From Pseudonocardia sp. CNS-139 (lineage in GTDB: Bacteria > Actinomycetota > Actinomycetes > Mycobacteriales > Pseudonocardiaceae): a stretch of DNA of 44,907 nt. Positions 35,469-43,449 of the stretch are shown here, one piece after another (the stretch's first letter is position 1; every line of letters begins with the position of its first letter). The notes under the pieces were generated by a model. That model was not told where the DNA came from and did not search any database. It saw only the letters and a program-made list of their open reading frames with translations. Location: positions 1 to 44,907 of the forward strand of contig MKJX01000199.1 of the NCBI GenBank assembly GCA_001942415.1. Reading direction: 5' to 3'. The position numbers and the translations under genes were made by a program.

Positions 35469-35862
35469 TCAACCGGACGCCTCGTGCCCGTGGCCGGCGG
35501 CGGGGGCGTCGCTGCGCGCCTCCGCGGCGGCGCCCCCGTCGCCGAGCGAGCGCCGGAACAGGCTGCGCAGCAGCGCGATCACGTCGGTCGCCGCACCGTC
35601 GGGGTTGATCGAGTAGTAGCGGAAGCGCCCGGCGCGGCGTTCCTTCACCAGCCGGCGATACGGAGCACCCGCAGGTGGGTCGACACCCCCGTCCGCCCCA
35701 CGGCGTCGACCCGGTTCGCCAGCTCGCCCGCGCTGCACTCGTCGGACTCGGCGAGCACGGCGAGGATCTCCCGCCGGGTCGATCCGCGAGCGCCTCGAAT
35801 GCGAGATCCGCCGGCTGGCCGCGGATCCCGGCCAGGTCGAGGGGTGAGGGCATGACCGTCAT
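35469..35862 (-). CDS. ArsR-family regulator of the nitrile hydratase operon, two frame breaks
   Basis: About 131 residues from ATG 35862. With two missing bases restored (near 35783 and 35658) the protein reads LAFEALADPTRREILAVLAE, ELANRVDAVGRTGVSTHLRV, then LVKERRAGRFRYYSINPDG: a standard ArsR winged helix with recognition helix and wing. The metal-binding Cys box of classic ArsR proteins is absent, so it probably responds to a protein or organic ligand. It resembles the NhhD/NhlD position in R. rhodochrous J1, where an ArsR-like protein and an AmiC-like protein jointly set amide-dependent expression. Confidence 0.8.
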
Positions 35863-35943
35863 GTTAGGCGTGAGTTGTCCGGTCCGGCGCCTGACGTGTG
35901 CGGACGTGACACGGTCGACGGCGGCACCGGCATCCCGGCATCC

Positions 35944-37190
35944 TCAGCCGACCGTCGACGGTGTCGCGGACACCGGCGGGGCGTCGTGGTCGTGGTCGGG
36001 TGCGGCGTCCGAGTCGCCGGGGCCCAGCGGGTCGGGCAGCGCGTCCCAGCCGTCGGGGCCGAGCCGGATCTCGGCGTCGGTCAGCAGGCACGCGTCGAGC
36101 TCGGCGCGCAGCACGGCGCCGTCGATCCCCTGCCCGATGAAGACGAGCTCCTGGCGGCAGTCGCCGACCATGTCGTCCCAGTGGTCGGTGATCGCGTCCC
36201 GCCGGTAGTCCTGCGGCCACAGCTCGGCGGGGATGAAGCGCCACCAGTGCCCGATGTAGCCGTGCCGGACGAGGTGCCCCGCCTGCGAGATGCTGCCGAT
36301 CTCGGTGATCCGCGCCGCGTTCCAGAAGTGGCCCTTGGCGCGCAGCAGCCGCCCGTTGGTCCACTCCCCGGTGAGGAACGCGTGCAGGCGTTCCGGATGG
36401 AACGGGCTGCGGGCCGGTAGACGTGCGAGCCGATGCCGTACTCCTCGGTCTCCGGGACGTGCTCGCCGTTGAGCTCGGCCAGCCAGCCGGGCGCGGTGGC
36501 GGCCCGCTCGAGGGAGAACAGCCCGGTGTCCAGGATCCGGTCGAGCGGCACGTCACCGGGCGAGACCGGATGGATCTCGGCGACCGCGTTGAGCCTGCGC
36601 AGGATCGCGGTGAGCTCCTGCACCTGGCGCGCGGTCATGAGGTCGGTCTTGCTGATCAGGATGACGTCGGCGAACTCGGCCTGGTCGACGAGCAGGTCGG
36701 AGAGGTCCCGGCGGTCCTCGGGCGCGTCGGCGTCGACCGGGCCGCCGCTGCGGAAGTCGCGCAGGAAGTTCACCCCGTCGACCACGGTGACCATCGTGTC
36801 GAGCCGGGCGACGTCGTCGAGCGCGCCGCCTGCGGGGTCGACGAAGGTGAAGGTCTCGGCCACCGGGAGCGGCTCGGAGATCCCGGAGGACTCGATCAGC
36901 AGGTAGTCGAACCGGTTCTCACCGGCCAGCCGGGCGATCTCACCGAGCAGGTCGTCGCGCAGGGTGCAGCAGATGCACCCGTTGGTCATCTCGACCAGCC
37001 GTTCCTCGGAGCGGCTGAGCTCGACCTCGCGGGCGATGTCCGCGCCGTCGATGTTGATCTCGCTCATGTCGTTGACGATCACCGCGACCCGGCGCCCGTC
37101 CCGGTTGCTCAGCACGTGGTTGAGCAGGGTGGTCTTGCCCGCTCCGAGGAAGCCCGACAGGACGGTGACGGGCAGGCGGGAGTCGGTCAT
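35944..37190 (-). CDS. Nitrile hydratase activator, G3E (COG0523/CobW) GTPase metallochaperone, one frame break
   Basis: About 415 residues from ATG 37190. It inserts or loads iron into the alpha subunit of nitrile hydratase. The P-loop is GFLGAGKTTL (residues 13-22). The hallmark metal motif CICC is at 72-75 (MTNGCICCTLRDD), and SKTD serves as guanine-specificity motif. The C-terminal CobW domain reads WNAARITEIGSISQAGH and ends in a His/Asp-rich tail (DAAPDHDHDAPP). A base is missing near 36418. The length matches the P47K-type activators that follow Fe-type nitrile hydratase genes. Confidence 0.9.
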
Positions 37191-37274
37191 CTCGTTCCTC
37201 TCGTCGATGCGGGCGGGGTGCGCGGGGACGACGGCCGGGTCCGGGCACGCTTCACCCGGGCCCGGCCGTCCCGG

Positions 37275-37910
37275 TCAGGCGACCCGCTCGAGATAGCCCT
37301 CGAAGAGGTCCACGACCACGGACCCCGCGTCGGTGTCGTCGCCGAACAGCTCCGCCGCGTCGAACTCGACGTGGTAGGTCGGCTCCGAGCCGCCGTCGGC
37401 GCGGCCGTGCCCGGCGGAGTCGGGGAACGGCCAGGTCTGGGTGGTGCGGTGCTGGACCGTGCCGACCTTGCCGCGACAGAACGCCGGGTAGCGGACGTGC
37501 CCGGCGAAGTGGTCGTCGGTGACCCGGACCTTGTCGCCGACCTCGAAGGTCTCCCGGTTCTCCCGGGCCGGGCGGCCCGCCGAGGTCGCGGGCAGCGCGA
37601 GCGGGAACGGCCCGCCGGTCATCGCCTCCAGCTCGTCGTGGGTCAGGACGCCCTTCTCGACCATCAGCGTCGCGGCGCCGATGACGTAGCGCTCGTAGTA
37701 CGGGGTCGTCAGGTAGTGCCGCGGCTCGATCCGCTCGACCGCGTGGCGCACCTCGTCCAGGGTGAAGTAGCCGTTCGTCACCCCGAGGAACAGCAGGCTG
37801 TAGCCGAGGTGCTCCCAGTCGTACTTGAAGGTGTCGCCGATCGGGCCGTTGGCCGTGTGCGGGACGCGGCCGAAGCCCTGCTTGCCCGCGAGATCGTGGA
37901 CGCCGTCCAT
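37275..37910 (-). CDS. Nitrile hydratase beta subunit
   Basis: 211 residues from ATG 37910. It starts MDGVHDLAGKQGFGRV, universal in beta subunits, followed by WEHLGYSLLFLGVTNGYFTL and RHYLTTPYYERYVIGAATLM. The C-terminal barrel has KVRVTDDHFAGHVRYPAFCR and a final VVVDLFEGYLE. Conserved arginines that contact the oxidised cysteines of the alpha subunit have plausible counterparts in DEVRHAVER and HVRYPAF. The gene is intact. It lies 37 bases after the alpha gene and 84 before the activator. Confidence 0.95.
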   Translation of the reverse strand: MDGVHDLAGKQGFGRVPHTANGPIGDTFKYDWEHLGYSLLFLGVTNGYFTLDEVRHAVERIEPRHYLTTPYYERYVIGAATLMVEKGVLTHDELEAMTGGPFPLALPATSAGRPARENRETFEVGDKVRVTDDHFAGHVRYPAFCRGKVGTVQHRTTQTWPFPDSAGHGRADGGSEPTYHVEFDAAELFGDDTDAGSVVVDLFEGYLERVA

Positions 37911-37947
37911 GGTGGTGTGCTCCGTTCGCTCGGGTGTCGGGGTGCGC

Positions 37948-38586
37948 TCAGGTGTTGGGGTGCTCGACGACGACGTCGGCCGAGGGCAGCGCGACACCGA
38001 TCAGGCAGTCCTTCGTGACGATCCGGGCGAGCTCCTCGGCGGTCCACCCCTCGGTCCCGGCGGGACGCATCGGCAGGACCATGTACCGGGTCTCGGCCGT
38101 GGTGTCGTAGACCCTGATCTCGACGTCCGCGGGCAGCTCGGTGTTCATCTCGGCCAGCACCTTGCGCGGCTCACGGACCACCCGGGCCCGGTACTCGAAG
38201 CCCTTGTACCAGCTCGGCGGCAGCCCCAGGATCGGCCATGCGGTGCAGGAGCACAGCGAGCACACGATCACGTTCTTGACCGTCGGGGTGTCCTCCAGCG
38301 CACGGATGTACTCGCCCTGTGCGCCGAGGTAGCCGTACTGGGCGACGGCGGCCGTGCCGTCACTGAGCAGCAGGTCGCGGAACACCGGGTCGGTCCACGC
38401 CCGCGCGACGAGCTCGGCGCCGCGCCGCGGGGTGTAGTCCTCCTCGAAGGTCTTCTTCCAGTCCTCGTTGAAACCGGCCGGGATGAGTCCCTTGGCGTCC
38501 AGGGCGTTCTTCAGCGCCCACGCGCGGTCCTCGACGGGGGCCTGTTCGGGCAGGCCGGTGCGGTTCTGGCTGGCGGCGAGTGTCAC
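37948..38586 (-). CDS. Nitrile hydratase alpha subunit, iron type
   Basis: 212 residues from GTG 38586 with AAGGAGA upstream. It carries the catalytic metal and converts nitriles to amides with the beta subunit. The metal-binding loop is VCSLCSCTAWP, with Cys109, Cys112, Ser113 and Cys114, the same numbering as in Rhodococcus N-771. The C-S-L-C-S-C-T form marks an Fe enzyme; cobalt enzymes have C-T-L-C-S-C-Y. Cys112 and Cys114 are the ones post-translationally oxidised in characterised enzymes. The gene is intact and follows the amidase gene. Confidence 0.96.
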   Translation of the reverse strand: MTLAASQNRTGLPEQAPVEDRAWALKNALDAKGLIPAGFNEDWKKTFEEDYTPRRGAELVARAWTDPVFRDLLLSDGTAAVAQYGYLGAQGEYIRALEDTPTVKNVIVCSLCSCTAWPILGLPPSWYKGFEYRARVVREPRKVLAEMNTELPADVEIRVYDTTAETRYMVLPMRPAGTEGWTAEELARIVTKDCLIGVALPSADVVVEHPNT

Positions 38587-38687
38587 GTGGTCTCCTTCGG
38601 TGGTGGTGGCGCGATGTTCTGTCGTGCGGGTCGGCAGGCGGTGCCGACGCGGGACACACCGCCGCACGGCGTCGGGGCGGGCGCAGG

Positions 38688-40254
38688 TCAGGCCCCGCCG
38701 GTCGGGCCGGCGGACCGGTCGCCGCGACCGCGACCAGGGCGGGTGGCGCCGGGAAGCCCCCGACGGCCTGCTCGAAGGCGTGCGCGACGCGCAGCACCGT
38801 GGCGTCGTCGAAGCGCCTGCCGACGATCATCAGGCCGGCCGGCAGCCCGCCCACCAGCCGGCGGGCACACTCGCGGCCGGGTGACCGGACACGTCGAACG
38901 GGGCGCAGTTGCCGATCATCCCGAGCGCGGTCGGCAGGTAGGTGTCCAGCCCGGCGTCGAGGTCCACCAGCTCCGGGGCGGTGTAGGGCAGGGTCGGCAT
39001 GACCAGCACGTCGTAGCTGTTCAGCGCGTGGTCGTAGGCCGCGCGCAGCTCGTACGCGAGGTTGCGCGCCATCGCGTAGTAGCTGCCGCCGGCCAGCTCG
39101 AAGGTGTAGCGCCCGGAGAGCCCGACCAGCTTGACCGTCTTGGACAGCTCGGCACCCCTGGCGCGGCGCTGGCGGTGGTAGTGCGCGATCAGCTCGGGGT
39201 CGTAGCGACCGGGGTAGTTCATGCCGTAGGCGTTGCCGTCGACCATCTGGTGAGCCGCGCCCTCGGTGGCGATGACGTTCCACACGGCCATGCCGTCGAG
39301 ATGCCAGGGGATCGACACCTCCTCGGCCGCCAGGCCCGCACCGCGCAGCGCCTCGACCGCGTCGCGGACGGCCTCGTCGACGGCCGGGTCGCTCTCCGGG
39401 CGGCCGAAGCCCTCGGTGACGATCCCGACCCGCAGCCCGGCGACGGGCCCGTCGAGCGCGGCGAGGTAGTCGACCGGGTCGAGCGTGGTGGGCTGGCGCG
39501 GGTCGAACCCGTCGACGCCGGCGAGGACACCGAGCATCAGCGCCGCGTCGGACACGGTGCGCGTGATCGGCCCGAGGTGGTCGATCGTCGCCTCGATCGG
39601 GAACGCCCCGGTGTAGGGGACCAGGCCGTGGGTGGGCTTGTGCCCGACGACGCCGCAGAACGCGCTCGGGATCCGGATCGACCCGCCCTGGTCCCCGCCG
39701 AGGGCCAGGTCGACCGCGCCCGAGGCGACGAGCGCGCCGCTGCCGCTCGACGAACCGCCCGAGACCCGGGTGGTGTCCCACGGGTTCCGCACCGGCCACG
39801 GCCGCGAGGTGAAGCTGGCCCCGGAGAAGCAGAGGTCCTCGCAGACCGCCTTGCCGGTGATCGTCGCCCCGGCCTCGAGCAGGCGGACGGCCACGGTGGC
39901 GTCCCGGCGGGGGACGAAGCCCTCGACGCTGGCGGAGCCGTTGGTCATCGGGACGCCGGCGAGGGCGATGTTGTCCTTCAGGGCGACGGTGCGGCCGGCC
40001 AGCGGGCCGTCGGCCGCGCCGGGCACCGACGTCGTCACGTACCAGCCGCCGAGGGGGTTGTCCGTGGGCTGCGCCCAGGCCCGCTCGGGCGTCGCGGGGG
40101 CCGAGGCCCGGTAGAGCTCCTCGACCCGCTCCGACGCGCCGAGGGTCGCCGCCACGGCGGGCCCGAACTCGGCGAGCTCGGCGTCGGAGAGGCCGAACCG
40201 GTAGTGCTGGTCCAGTGCCGCCAGTCGGGCGGCGTCGGGGGGCGGAATCGCCAT
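38688..40254 (-). CDS. Amidase of the amidase-signature family, nitrile hydratase-linked, two frame breaks
   Basis: About 521 residues from ATG 40254 with GAGGAG upstream. It hydrolyses the amide made by nitrile hydratase to acid and ammonia. The Ser-cisSer-Lys triad is visible: Lys93 in VALKDNIALAG, Ser168 in VSGGSSSGSGALVASG and Ser192 in GGDQGGSIRIPSAF, offset by three from the Rhodococcus N-771 amidase. A base is missing near 38859 (after SGHPAASVPAG), where the sequence continues LVGGLPAGLMIVGRRFDDAT. A second break just before 38700 hides the stop at 38688. First gene of the nitrile operon. Confidence 0.93.
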
Positions 40255-40280
40255 GACGCTCCTCATATCCGGGTACCGGA

Positions 40281-40326
40281 ACGCTATGGCCGACCAGCCA
40301 ACGTGTCAATATCTACTGGCACGTTG
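40281..40326 (-). promoter_or_regulatory. Consensus promoter and overlapping operator of the nitrile operon
   Basis: On the minus strand, TTGACA (40309-40304) and TAGCGT (40286-40281) are separated by exactly 17 bases, and transcription would start about 20 bases before ATG 40254. CAACGTG (40299-40305) and CACGTTG (40320-40326) are perfect 7-bp inverted arms with a 14-base spacer, the first overlapping the -35. A second TTGACA points the other way at 40324-40329. Confidence 0.7.
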
Positions 40327-40618
40327 ACATGATTGTAACGTCGCAGCTCCGGCCGGGTCGGCAGCCCCGCGAGACGGGCGCCGCCGGTCGCCGTCCTTCC
40401 GCGGACGCATTCACACCCGACTGCGATTCTGCGCGTCGATCCGCGACCGCGAGCCCGTGAAGTCGTTCCGAAACGACCTCTTAAAACCGATCGCCGTCGT
40501 CTCCGGCCGGCCCTCGTCGCAGTCGGTCCCGCTGACGGCAGTGACCGCGCAGTCGAGGTCTTCGCCGACGGCGGCCGGCGCCGGCCACGTGTCACCCTCG
40601 CCGCGGCACTCCACACGT

Positions 40619-40657
40619 CAGGGTGGTGGGCACGGCAGGGTGGTGGGCACGGCAGGG
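40619..40657. repeat. Tandem 17-bp repeat next to the tRNA fragment
   Basis: CAGGGTGGTGGGCACGG occurs at 40619-40635 and 40636-40652 with a partial third unit CAGGG. It runs straight into the partial T-arm copy. Confidence 0.85.
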
Positions 40658-40675
40658 TCCGGACCTGCGACCGCT
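40651..40675 (-). repeat. Partial second copy of the tRNA T-arm segment
   Basis: This 25-base segment matches 40724-40748 (T-arm and variable loop of the tRNA-Val fragment) except for two positions, which change GTTCGAAC to GTCCGGAC. The copies are 73 bases apart. Confidence 0.7.
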
Positions 40676-40715
40676 ACGAGATCGTCCTCGTCGAAGGCAC
40701 CCTCATCGAGGTCGA

Positions 40716-40758
40716 GTGGGCGCGGCAGGGTTCGAACCTGCGACCGCTCGGGTGTAAG
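40716..40758 (-). tRNA. 3' half of a tRNA-Val(TAC) gene, fragment
   Basis: On the minus strand it reads CTTACAC (anticodon loop, TAC at 40756-40754), CCGAG, variable loop, a perfect T-arm GCAGG-TTCGAAC-CCTGC and the acceptor strand CGCGCCCA. The 5' half is missing: upstream sequence does not pair with CCGAG or the acceptor strand. It is not a functional tRNA. The end point at the 3' terminus of a tRNA is the usual scar of tRNA-targeted integration. Confidence 0.8.
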
Positions 40759-41122
40759 GGGCGCCGACGGCGTCACACTGAGCCTCTACCAGGCACTACA
40801 GCCTCCGCACCGACGACTGCCCGCTCCCCAACCACCCTCAGCAACACTGTTTCGTGTCACGTGACGTGTCACACGCCCGCTGCCCCGGCCCTCCGACGGC
40901 CCGCCGAGCCCTCGGGGATCACCTGTCGCGTCCACGTGGGAATCGTTGACTTCGGCGCGCAGCTGTCCGTGGATCAGTTGGTGGGTCAAGATCGACTGTT
41001 GCGGAGCCGGCTGGCTTCGTTGGCCGTCGAACTCGACGATCTCCTGACAAGCCTGCAGCGGTATGGAGGGCAACTTGGCGCATGAGCGGTAACGGCCGTC
41101 TGCGCTCCCGCGATCCTGCGGG

Positions 41123-41599
41123 GTGAAGATGTTCGCCCGTGACGCGCGGCAGCGACGGTGCCGAGCAGGGCGAGGTCGGACTGCCGTCCTGCTCGCGGCC
41201 CTCCTGGCGGTGCCGCTGTGGGTGGCGGCCGGGTGCTCCATCCCGATCCCTGGCACCTCGGGCCCTGCCCCTGAGCCAGAACCGGTCAGGTTTGGAGACG
41301 GTTGGTACCTGATCGGATACGACATCCCAGCTGGCCGGTACCACAGCGAGGGCGTCGACGTCGACGACCCCGAGGAATACCACAGCGTCTGCCTATGGGA
41401 AGTTCGACAGGACCCTGGCCTGGCTCAATTCGATCCCCGGCGGGCACCATTGGTCGACAGCGGGTCGGTACAACGGAACGAGCCCGACCCGGGGCCAGTG
41501 ACGGTCATCCTGCGCTCGGGACCAGACGGTAAGGCGATGTACTGGTTCCGGAGTGCTGGGTGCGAGGAATGGGCGGGAGAGTTACGAGGTTCGAGGTGA
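41123..41599 (+). CDS. Secreted lipoprotein of unknown function
   Basis: 158 residues from GTG 41123 (ATG at 41129 is possible). The signal peptide has basic residues, LLAALLAVPLWVAAGC with the lipobox VAAGC, then a proline-rich linker (IPGTSGPAPEPEP). The domain reads FGDGWYLIGYDIPAGRYHSE and ends VTVILRSGPDGKAMYWF, a pattern (DIPAGxY) found in many small actinobacterial exported proteins. Codon use is less biased than in the left part of the window, as for the rest of this region. Confidence 0.75.
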   Translation: MKMFARDARQRRCRAGRGRTAVLLAALLAVPLWVAAGCSIPIPGTSGPAPEPEPVRFGDGWYLIGYDIPAGRYHSEGVDVDDPEEYHSVCLWEVRQDPGLAQFDPRRAPLVDSGSVQRNEPDPGPVTVILRSGPDGKAMYWFRSAGCEEWAGELRGSR

Positions 41600-41674
41600 T
41601 GCGGTCCAGACGACTCATTTGACCCTCGTATGAGTACGGCCTCGACCATATCATGGTCCGGACCCAATTCCGTG

Positions 41675-41719
41675 TGGTGCGCCCGATGGGGTTCGAGCCC
41701 TAACCTTCTGATCCGTAGT
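41675..41719 (-). tRNA. 3' half of a tRNA-Arg(ACG) gene, degenerate fragment
   Basis: On the minus strand it reads ACTACGGATCAGAAGGTTAG, then GGGCTCGAACCCC, ATCGGGCGCACCA. This matches the anticodon loop (ACG), anticodon stem 3' strand, variable loop, T-arm and CCA end of actinobacterial tRNA-Arg(ACG). The T-arm has lost a base and no 5' half precedes it. It is a second likely integration scar, 920 bases from the tRNA-Val fragment. Confidence 0.75.
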
Positions 41720-41889
41720 TCGGATGTTGGCGGCCGCGCTGCCGGTTTCCTGGGCGGCAGGCGGGTGTCAGTGGCGCGGAACCGGGCGCTTCCGGTACCG
41801 GTTGGCATCAGTTCGTGGATCAGATCGTGGATCAAGATCAGGTCTGCACGCGCCCGCACCGCGACGCCGACATGTCTCTTCTCGCGCCG

Positions 41890-42183
41890 TCAGCGAGGTA
41901 GGAGGCGGCGCACCTCCGTGACCGAGAGCCGCTGCACTACTTGTCGGAACGGGCCGGGCCGGGTGTAGCTGGCCAGGATGCTGCCGGCGTCGCGGCGGAC
42001 CGTGACGACGTTCCGCCACCGGCCGCTGACGAAGCCCACGACGGGCTCGTCCGGTTCGAGGTCCGTACCGCGCCGGATCGGCTCGTGCCGGCCGGCGGGT
42101 CGCTGACCAGCCCGAACGGGCGACCCACCGGCCCGGGATCGGGAGCCTCGGACCGGCCGCCGCCGGGTCGCTGCTGCCGACAT
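41890..42183 (-). CDS. Possible small hypothetical protein
   Basis: 97 codons from ATG 42183. The C-terminal 60 residues (LEPDEPVVGFVSGRWRNVVT, then TRPGPFRQVVQRLSVTEVRR) have good G/C third-position bias on this strand and read like a folded domain, while the first 35 residues are Arg-rich and look non-coding. A frame error may hide the true N-terminus. The family is not recognised. It would be divergent from the gene at 42271 across the SOS box. Confidence 0.4.
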   Translation of the reverse strand: MSAAATRRRPVRGSRSRAGGSPVRAGQRPAGRHEPIRRGTDLEPDEPVVGFVSGRWRNVVTVRRDAGSILASYTRPGPFRQVVQRLSVTEVRRLLPR

Positions 42184-42198
42184 CACCCGTCGACGTTC

Positions 42199-42214
42199 AC
42201 GAACGTCTGTTCGA
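42199..42214. promoter_or_regulatory. LexA (SOS) box
   Basis: ACGAACGTCTGTTCGA matches the actinobacterial LexA consensus TCGAAC-N4-GTTCGA at 11 of 12 defined positions. It lies 56 bases before GTG 42271, within reach of its promoter. Confidence 0.65.
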
Positions 42215-42270
42215 GATTTGTTAGCGTCCGACAACGGCACGACCGAGCAGGGACGACGGAAGGGACGGCC

Positions 42271-42483
42271 GTGGACGGGCAGGCATCGAGCGCGACGGAT
42301 CAGCCCACGGACGGGCCGGAGAACGGGCCGACGGTGCTGGAACGGCTGCTGGCGGCCGGGCTGGCCCAGGACCGCGCCCACGCACACCTTCACGCCGCAC
42401 GCGTCCAGATCGACGGCGACCTCGTCACCGACCCCGCACACCCGGCGCCGCCGCCAGCACGGATCGTGATCAGCGGCGCCTGA
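42271..42483 (+). CDS. Small S4-domain-like protein
   Basis: 70 residues from GTG 42271 behind GGAAGGGA. After a 28-residue polar leader it reads TVLERLLAAGLAQDRAHAHL then VQIDGDLVTDPAHPAPPPAR. The pattern L..aGLA..RA...l....V.idG..v.dP is that of the S4 RNA-binding fold, in a minimal form. It may bind RNA or stalled ribosomes; that is inference. The LexA-like box upstream suggests DNA-damage induction. Confidence 0.6.
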   Translation: MDGQASSATDQPTDGPENGPTVLERLLAAGLAQDRAHAHLHAARVQIDGDLVTDPAHPAPPPARIVISGA

Positions 42484-42640
42484 CCCCGCGCCGCCGGCCG
42501 ACAACCTCGGCGCCCCACGCTCGGGCTCGGCGCCGCGCGCACGCCGCGCCCGGCCGCTGGGCTCGTAGACTTCGACGCTGCCCGCGCTTCCCCCGCGAGC
42601 ACCTGACCAGGATCAACGCGGCCGCGGGGGACCACGGATA

Positions 42641-43385
42641 GTGCACAACGCGTCACAGGCAGGCTGCTGCGGCTGGGTCACCGGCTACAAGGGCACCCCC
42701 GGCCACTGCGAGGCCAGACCCACCCACGCCGGCCTCATCTGGCACTCGCAGGAACGGGAGCTGTGGTGGGCGTTCGCCTGCAACGACCACGCCCGGCTCC
42801 TGGAGGTCCCGCGTCGACTGCTCGATCGCGACCGCGCGGAGCTCGCCCGCCGCCGGCAGAACGAGCAGACGCCCGCGCCGGACGCGGCCACACCCCGGAC
42901 CGCCCGCTGGCCACCGGCAGCGCCGGGATCCGGCTCCTCGAGGCGCCCGCGACCACGCCGCCTACTCCCCGCCCGACACCCCCGGCTGCATCGTCAAACG
43001 CCGCGGCCTGCCGCCGGAGTTCTCCACCTGCCCCGGCGAGGTCACCCACGCCGGGCTGCTCCACCTCGCCGCCGGCGCCTTCCTCGTGTTCACCTGCGCC
43101 CACCACACCGACGAGGTCATCGCCGCCCGGCCGCTGCTCGACCGCGACCGCGCCGAGCTCACCCGCCGCCGCGACCGCGCCACGTCGGTCCGGGCCGGCC
43201 ACCGGCACCCGCCGGTCGAGCCGCTGCGCGTCGGCACGGCCGCCCTCCGGCTCGTCGAGGACGCACGAGCCTGGGCTGCCAAGCACCCCGCTGTCGAGCC
43301 AGAACCCCGGGCGGCCCAAGGTTCCCTGTACCGCGAAGATCCGACCTCGGACGAAGATTGCGGCCCGCCGACCAGGCGCAAGTAA
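42641..43385 (+). CDS. Internally duplicated Cys/His protein, two frame breaks
   Basis: About 249 residues from GTG 42641. Two similar halves are visible. The first has CCGWVTGYKGTPGHCEARPT, HAGLIWHSQERELWWAFACN and DHARLLEVPRRLLDRDRAEL. The second has GCIVKRRGLPPEFSTCPGEV, THAGLLHLAAGAFLVFTCA and HHTDEVIAARPLLDRDRAEL. Each half has two spaced cysteines, THAGL, a hydrophobic strand and CxxH, consistent with a zinc-binding module. Bases are missing near 42900 and 42945, between the halves. I do not recognise the family. It lies in the island-like region before the AlbA-like gene. Confidence 0.65.
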
Positions 43386-43449
43386 CGTCCGGCAGAACGT
43401 GCTCGAATGCCTACCAGTCGTCGCTCCCCGCACGGACGGATGGAACAAG

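Larger units (their letters stand above)
40330..41122. other. Long non-coding stretch at the edge of a putative island
   Basis: About 790 bases with no convincing gene. It contains the 17-bp tandem repeat, the tRNA-Val fragment and its partial copy, and GTCACGTGAC, a perfect palindrome at 40856-40865. A 74-codon plus-strand ORF at 40861-41085 (SVDQLVGQDRLLRSRL in its middle) has no clear start signal or family and is left unannotated. Confidence 0.5.
41600..42270. other. Sparse region with tRNA-Arg fragment, a doubtful gene and the SOS box
   Basis: The only clear elements are the tRNA fragment at 41675-41719, a possible minus-strand gene at 41890-42183 and the LexA-like box at 42199-42214. 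The rest shows mixed codon patterns in all frames. Confidence 0.5.

Noticed and set aside
40716..40810. A complete tRNA gene on the minus strand
   Set aside because: The D-arm-like and acceptor 5' bases do not pair with the intact 3' half, and the anticodon stem 5' strand is absent. Only the 3' fragment is supported.
40861..41085. A 74-codon ORF on the plus strand
   Set aside because: There is no ribosome site, no family resemblance and no clear codon bias. It begins inside a palindrome. It could be the tail of a degraded gene but I cannot support it.
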